Source: Sphingobium herbicidovorans (GTDB lineage: Bacteria; Pseudomonadota; Alphaproteobacteria; Sphingomonadales; Sphingomonadaceae). From it: 64,000 nt of DNA. The stretch lies in assembly GCF_002080435.1 (NCBI RefSeq), contig NZ_CP020539.1, forward strand, positions 770,001 to 834,000, in the 5' to 3' direction. Below are positions 61,230 to 64,000 of the stretch, piece by piece. A program made the translations under genes and the position numbers. Every line of letters starts with the position of its first letter. Position 1 is the first letter of the stretch. The notes below the pieces were generated by a model that was given only the letters and a program-made list of their open reading frames with translations, did no database searches and was not told the DNA's origin.

Positions 61230-62168
61230 TCAGGCGCCCAGCCACCACAATATGCCGATCAGCGATATCGACGCCAGCGTTGTCGTCAGCATGACCGCCC
61301 AGGCGCTCAGTTCCATCGCCCATCGGCCCGCCTTGCCCGCCAGCACAAAGCTGGACGCGCCGGACGGCATCGCCGCCATCAGGATCGCGACCTTGGCCCA
61401 TAATGGTGGGATGGGCGGCAGCATCCAGAGGATGGCGGCGGTGATCATCGGCTGGCCGATCAGTTTGAGTGCGACGACCCGGCCGATCGGTCCGGGCGTG
61501 GCGCTGCGCCGGGGCAGGGCGATGAATATGCCGATCGCCGTGAGCGCGCAGGGCGCGGTCGCCTGCGCCAGCGTCGCCAGAAGGATGTCGGCTGGCCCGG
61601 TCAGCGGCAGCCGGAATATCGACCACAGGCAGCCCGCGACCGCCAGCAGGATCAACGGATTACGCACGATCGAACGCGCCGCCAGCTTCAACCCCGCCGC
61701 CGGGCCATGCCCCTCACTGGCCGTCACCTCGCTCATGACCAAGCCGACGGTGAACACGATCGAGGAGTAGATGAGCATGGCTACCGACACCGGGGCGGCT
61801 GCTTCGGGGCCCCATGCCAGGAGGGCGATGGGCAGCCCGATGAAGCCGGTATTGCTGAAACAGGCGCACAGCGCGGCGATGTTGGTTTCGCTGCCATGCC
61901 GTCCAAAATGGCGTTCGACGGCAAAGGCGATGCCATAGGTCAGGAGTGCGCCCAGCGTCACGGCGGCGAACATGCCCGGCACCGCAAGATTGGCGGGGTC
62001 CATATGCGCGATGGAGCGGAATGTGAGGATCGGCAGCGTGATGGCAATGACGAAGCGGTTGAGCACTTCGAACGCCCGGTCGCCAAGAATATCGTACCGG
62101 CCGCAGACATAGCCGATCAGGATCAACCCGAAAACCGGCATCAGTGCGCCGAAAATGGTCATCGCCAT
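61230..62168 (-). CDS. AEC family (auxin efflux carrier-type) transporter
   Basis: 312 aa, ATG 62168 (or 62162). About ten hydrophobic helices; the N-terminal GALMPVFGLILIGYVCGRY and C-terminal half (NTGFIGLPIALLAWG with the conserved Asn-Thr-Gly; ALTAIGIFIALPRRS; MPSGASSFVLAGKAG) are typical of bacterial AEC permeases that export or exchange organic acids such as malate or other carboxylates. It is downstream of an isomerase and a dehydrogenase on the same strand, so it may transport their substrate or product. Confidence 0.9.
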   Translation of the reverse strand: MAMTIFGALMPVFGLILIGYVCGRYDILGDRAFEVLNRFVIAITLPILTFRSIAHMDPANLAVPGMFAAVTLGALLTYGIAFAVERHFGRHGSETNIAALCACFSNTGFIGLPIALLAWGPEAAAPVSVAMLIYSSIVFTVGLVMSEVTASEGHGPAAGLKLAARSIVRNPLILLAVAGCLWSIFRLPLTGPADILLATLAQATAPCALTAIGIFIALPRRSATPGPIGRVVALKLIGQPMITAAILWMLPPIPPLWAKVAILMAAMPSGASSFVLAGKAGRWAMELSAWAVMLTTTLASISLIGILWWLGA

Positions 62169-62285
62169 CGAACTACCGCCACTCGCATGAAAAGGCCGAT
62201 CCCGCTGCCGCCAGATGCGCGCCCTATGGCAAGGCGCGGCGAAACGGAACCGTCATTTGCGCAACCACAAATGCACAAATTACAA

Positions 62286-63140
62286 TCATTGCCCGAACTG
62301 TGCGGCGCTGGTCGCGAAACTGCGTTTCACCGCCTGCTCCAGCGGCAGTTTGCGGAACGTGTCGGACAATATTTCCACGCCGTGCGGTCCGTCATAGCCC
62401 GCCTTCGCCAGCGCGGCGATGAAGCCGGGGACGTTAAATTCGCCCTCGCCGCAAAGCCGCCGGTGACACATTGTGTCTTCGGTAATGCTGTCCTGCATCG
62501 CCATCGTGGCGTCGCACAGTTCAGCGGCGACGATGAAGCGGGCGGGGACCTGCGCAACGTCGGCCAGCGCGCCGCCCGACCGCATGACATGCCAGATGTC
62601 GATCAGCAGGCCGCCATTGGGCGCGTCGGCCGCCTTCACCATATCCAGCGCCGCGCCAAGATTGGGCAGGGCAGAGAAAGGCAACATCTCCAGACCGACC
62701 ATAAGCCCATGTTCGGCCGCCTGCGCGCACAGCGCCGCAAACTCCCCGGCAAGGTGGTCGCCGGTCGGATCGCCGGGCAGGAAGGGCGGCATCACCTTGA
62801 TATGGCGAGCGCGCAGGACGTCGGCGGCGCGGAAAAACTCCGCCCGAGCGGCGTCAGATCGCGTCCGCCGCTCGCCGCTCGCAAACCAGTCGGACAGGAA
62901 TTCCAGCTCGACAATCTGCTGCCCAGCGTCACTCAGCCGCCGCCGCAGCGCGGCATAGTCCAGTCCCCGATCCTGCCAGGCGAACAGGTCGCCCAGCCAG
63001 AATCCGGTCCCGGCATAGCCAGCGCGGGCGGCCGCCTCAATCCGCTCCTCCAGCGGAAAGCGACCGAGATTGTCGGGGCGGTCGGGCCGCACGTCGCCCG
63101 CCGTCGTCCAGCAGGTTGCGATCAGCTGCGGCGCGCCCAC
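62286..63140 (-). CDS. Sugar phosphate isomerase/epimerase-type TIM barrel
   Basis: 284 aa, GTG start at 63140 with AAGGAG four bases upstream. The pattern of xylose-isomerase-like TIM barrels is clear: LEERIEAAARAGYAGTGFWLGD, EHGLMVGLEMLPF (metal-ligand Glu), LLIDIWHVMRSGG (Asp, His), CGEGEFNVPGFIAALAKAGYDGPHGVEIL (final Glu). Members isomerise or epimerise ketoses, hydroxypyruvate or inosose derivatives. Fifteen bases separate it from the dehydrogenase upstream, so the two probably act in one sugar or sugar-acid route. Confidence 0.88.
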   Translation of the reverse strand: MGAPQLIATCWTTAGDVRPDRPDNLGRFPLEERIEAAARAGYAGTGFWLGDLFAWQDRGLDYAALRRRLSDAGQQIVELEFLSDWFASGERRTRSDAARAEFFRAADVLRARHIKVMPPFLPGDPTGDHLAGEFAALCAQAAEHGLMVGLEMLPFSALPNLGAALDMVKAADAPNGGLLIDIWHVMRSGGALADVAQVPARFIVAAELCDATMAMQDSITEDTMCHRRLCGEGEFNVPGFIAALAKAGYDGPHGVEILSDTFRKLPLEQAVKRSFATSAAQFGQ

Positions 63141-63155
63141 TGGCTCCTTGCTCCC

Positions 63156-64000
63156 TCAGTCCATCCGGGGCGGTTTGATCCCCGCATTCTGGCATGCATA
63201 GTCGAGCAGCGCGGAATAATCCTTCGTCGCATAATCGCCCGCGCGCGCGCCGCCGAACACGGCATGAGCGGCCGCGCCCATCGGCAGGCCGACGCGGTTT
63301 TCAGCGGCAGCGTTCATCGCCAGCGTCAGGTCCTTGAATGCCAGGTCGATGGTGAAGCCCGGTTCCACATCGCCCTTCAGCACCTTGTTCACCATCAACA
63401 CATGGAACTGGCCGTTGCGCGCGGTGGTGTTGCCGGTCACGTCATGGATGGTCTGGATGTCGAGGCCCAGCTTCGTGCCCAGCGCGATCGATTCCGCGAC
63501 GATCTGCGCAGTCGAAAGCAGCATGAAATTGTTGATCACCTTCATGCGGCTGCCCATGCCCGGCTTGCCGCAGCGGAAGATATCCGTGCCCATGGCGTTG
63601 AGCGCCGGTTCGACCCGCGCGAAATCCGCGTCCTCCGCGCCGACCATGAACAGCGATTCCCCGCGCTCGGCATGCAGCGCCAGACGACCGATCGGCGCAT
63701 CGACGAAGCCGATGCCCTTTTCCGCGCAGGCGGCGGCGACCCGGTCGGTGCCCTTGGCGTCGATGGTGGACAGGTCCATCAGCAGCGCGCCCGCGTCGAT
63801 ATTGGCCAGCACGCCGTCTTCACCCAGCACCACCGCCTCGACATGCGGCGTCGCGGGCAGCACGGTGATGACGATGTCCTGACCCCGGCTCGCTTCGGCG
63901 ATGCTGGCGGCCTTTGTCGCGCCCAGCGCTGCGACCTTGTCCATCTTCGCATCGTCAATGTCATAGACGGTGACGGCAAAGCCCTTGCGCTGCAGGTTCG
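63156..64000 (-). CDS. NAD(P)-dependent beta-hydroxyacid dehydrogenase, YihU-like (5' end outside window)
   Basis: At least 281 codons, running off the right edge; the visible frame begins NLQRKGFAVTVYDIDDAKMDK, so the glycine-rich NAD(P) loop is just outside. Substrate-site motif DAPIGRLALHAERGESLFMVGA has Gly-Arg where 3-hydroxyisobutyrate dehydrogenases have SGG, and KVLKGDVEPGFTIDLAFKDL follows. From memory both fit sulfolactaldehyde reductase (YihU) better than GarR or MmsB. The catalytic Lys is in GSRMKVINNF. It reduces or oxidises a beta-hydroxyacid or its semialdehyde. Specificity for sulfolactaldehyde is only a suggestion. Confidence 0.85.
   Translation of the reverse strand, partial: NLQRKGFAVTVYDIDDAKMDKVAALGATKAASIAEASRGQDIVITVLPATPHVEAVVLGEDGVLANIDAGALLMDLSTIDAKGTDRVAAACAEKGIGFVDAPIGRLALHAERGESLFMVGAEDADFARVEPALNAMGTDIFRCGKPGMGSRMKVINNFMLLSTAQIVAESIALGTKLGLDIQTIHDVTGNTTARNGQFHVLMVNKVLKGDVEPGFTIDLAFKDLTLAMNAAAENRVGLPMGAAAHAVFGGARAGDYATKDYSALLDYACQNAGIKPPRMD

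Overview
The window looks like part of a secondary replicon (megaplasmid or chromid) of a sphingomonad, most likely Sphingobium, Sphingomonas or Novosphingobium. The grounds are high GC, a parA-parB-rep module with an RPA-type initiator, two 16-bp palindromes fitting the repABC parS consensus, downstream iterons, and typical sphingomonad accessory genes. This assignment rests on recognition of protein families, not on any search. Both window ends cut through genes: an aldo/keto reductase on the left and a beta-hydroxyacid dehydrogenase on the right.

Region 1 (1-6.2 kb) is the replication and partition module: parA, parB, two parS-like palindromes, the initiator gene, an origin with five ~22-bp-phased iterons and a DnaA-like box, and an opposing HTH gene. 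Region 2 (6.4-16.6 kb) is stress and signalling: htpG with a sigma-32-like promoter, an NTF2-like protein, a KaiC-like double ATPase translationally coupled to a hybrid histidine kinase, DUF3606, a large-subunit catalase and a Crp/Fnr regulator.

Region 3 (16.7-48.5 kb) is the most unusual part. A same-strand run from 16696 to 40202, mostly with tiny gaps or overlaps, encodes a TPR-CHAT protein, a CHASE2 adenylate cyclase, a small exported protein, a two-partner secretion pair (TpsB and a 2119-aa TpsA adhesin), a pentaheme cytochrome, a tandem GlcG/HbpS-like lipoprotein, an outer-membrane barrel and a membrane-anchored decaheme-LVIVD protein. Facing it is a four-gene reverse-strand operon. It encodes an FAD / double cyclic-nucleotide-binding / four [4Fe-4S] oxidoreductase, a cytochrome b with two HX13H pairs, a forkhead-associated (FHA) - TM - decaheme c fusion, and a class III phosphodiesterase-like metallophosphoesterase. 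A CcmI-like TPR gene diverges from it. Together these read as a possible cAMP-controlled route for electrons from cytoplasmic NAD(P)H or quinol, across the inner membrane, through periplasmic multihemes to the outer membrane, next to a surface adhesin. The individual domains are visible; the circuit is inference.

Region 4 (48.5-58.2 kb) has REP-like repeats, a nucleotidyltransferase/metallophosphoesterase pair, and a second surface cluster: orphan TpsB-like transporter, 2OG-Fe(II) (PKHD-type) oxygenase, collagen-like lipoprotein, degenerate GGDEF-EAL protein, autotransporter barrel and an orphan ParB. A shared palindrome TTTTGCGTGCACGCAAAA precedes the oxygenase and autotransporter genes, and a half-site precedes the collagen-like gene. 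Region 5 (58.3-64 kb) is metabolic: a KshA-like Rieske oxygenase with an upstream operator-like inverted repeat, a VOC-like unknown, a low-affinity iron permease-like protein, an AEC transporter, a TIM-barrel isomerase and a YihU-like dehydrogenase. I saw no rRNA, tRNA, CRISPR array or insertion sequence.
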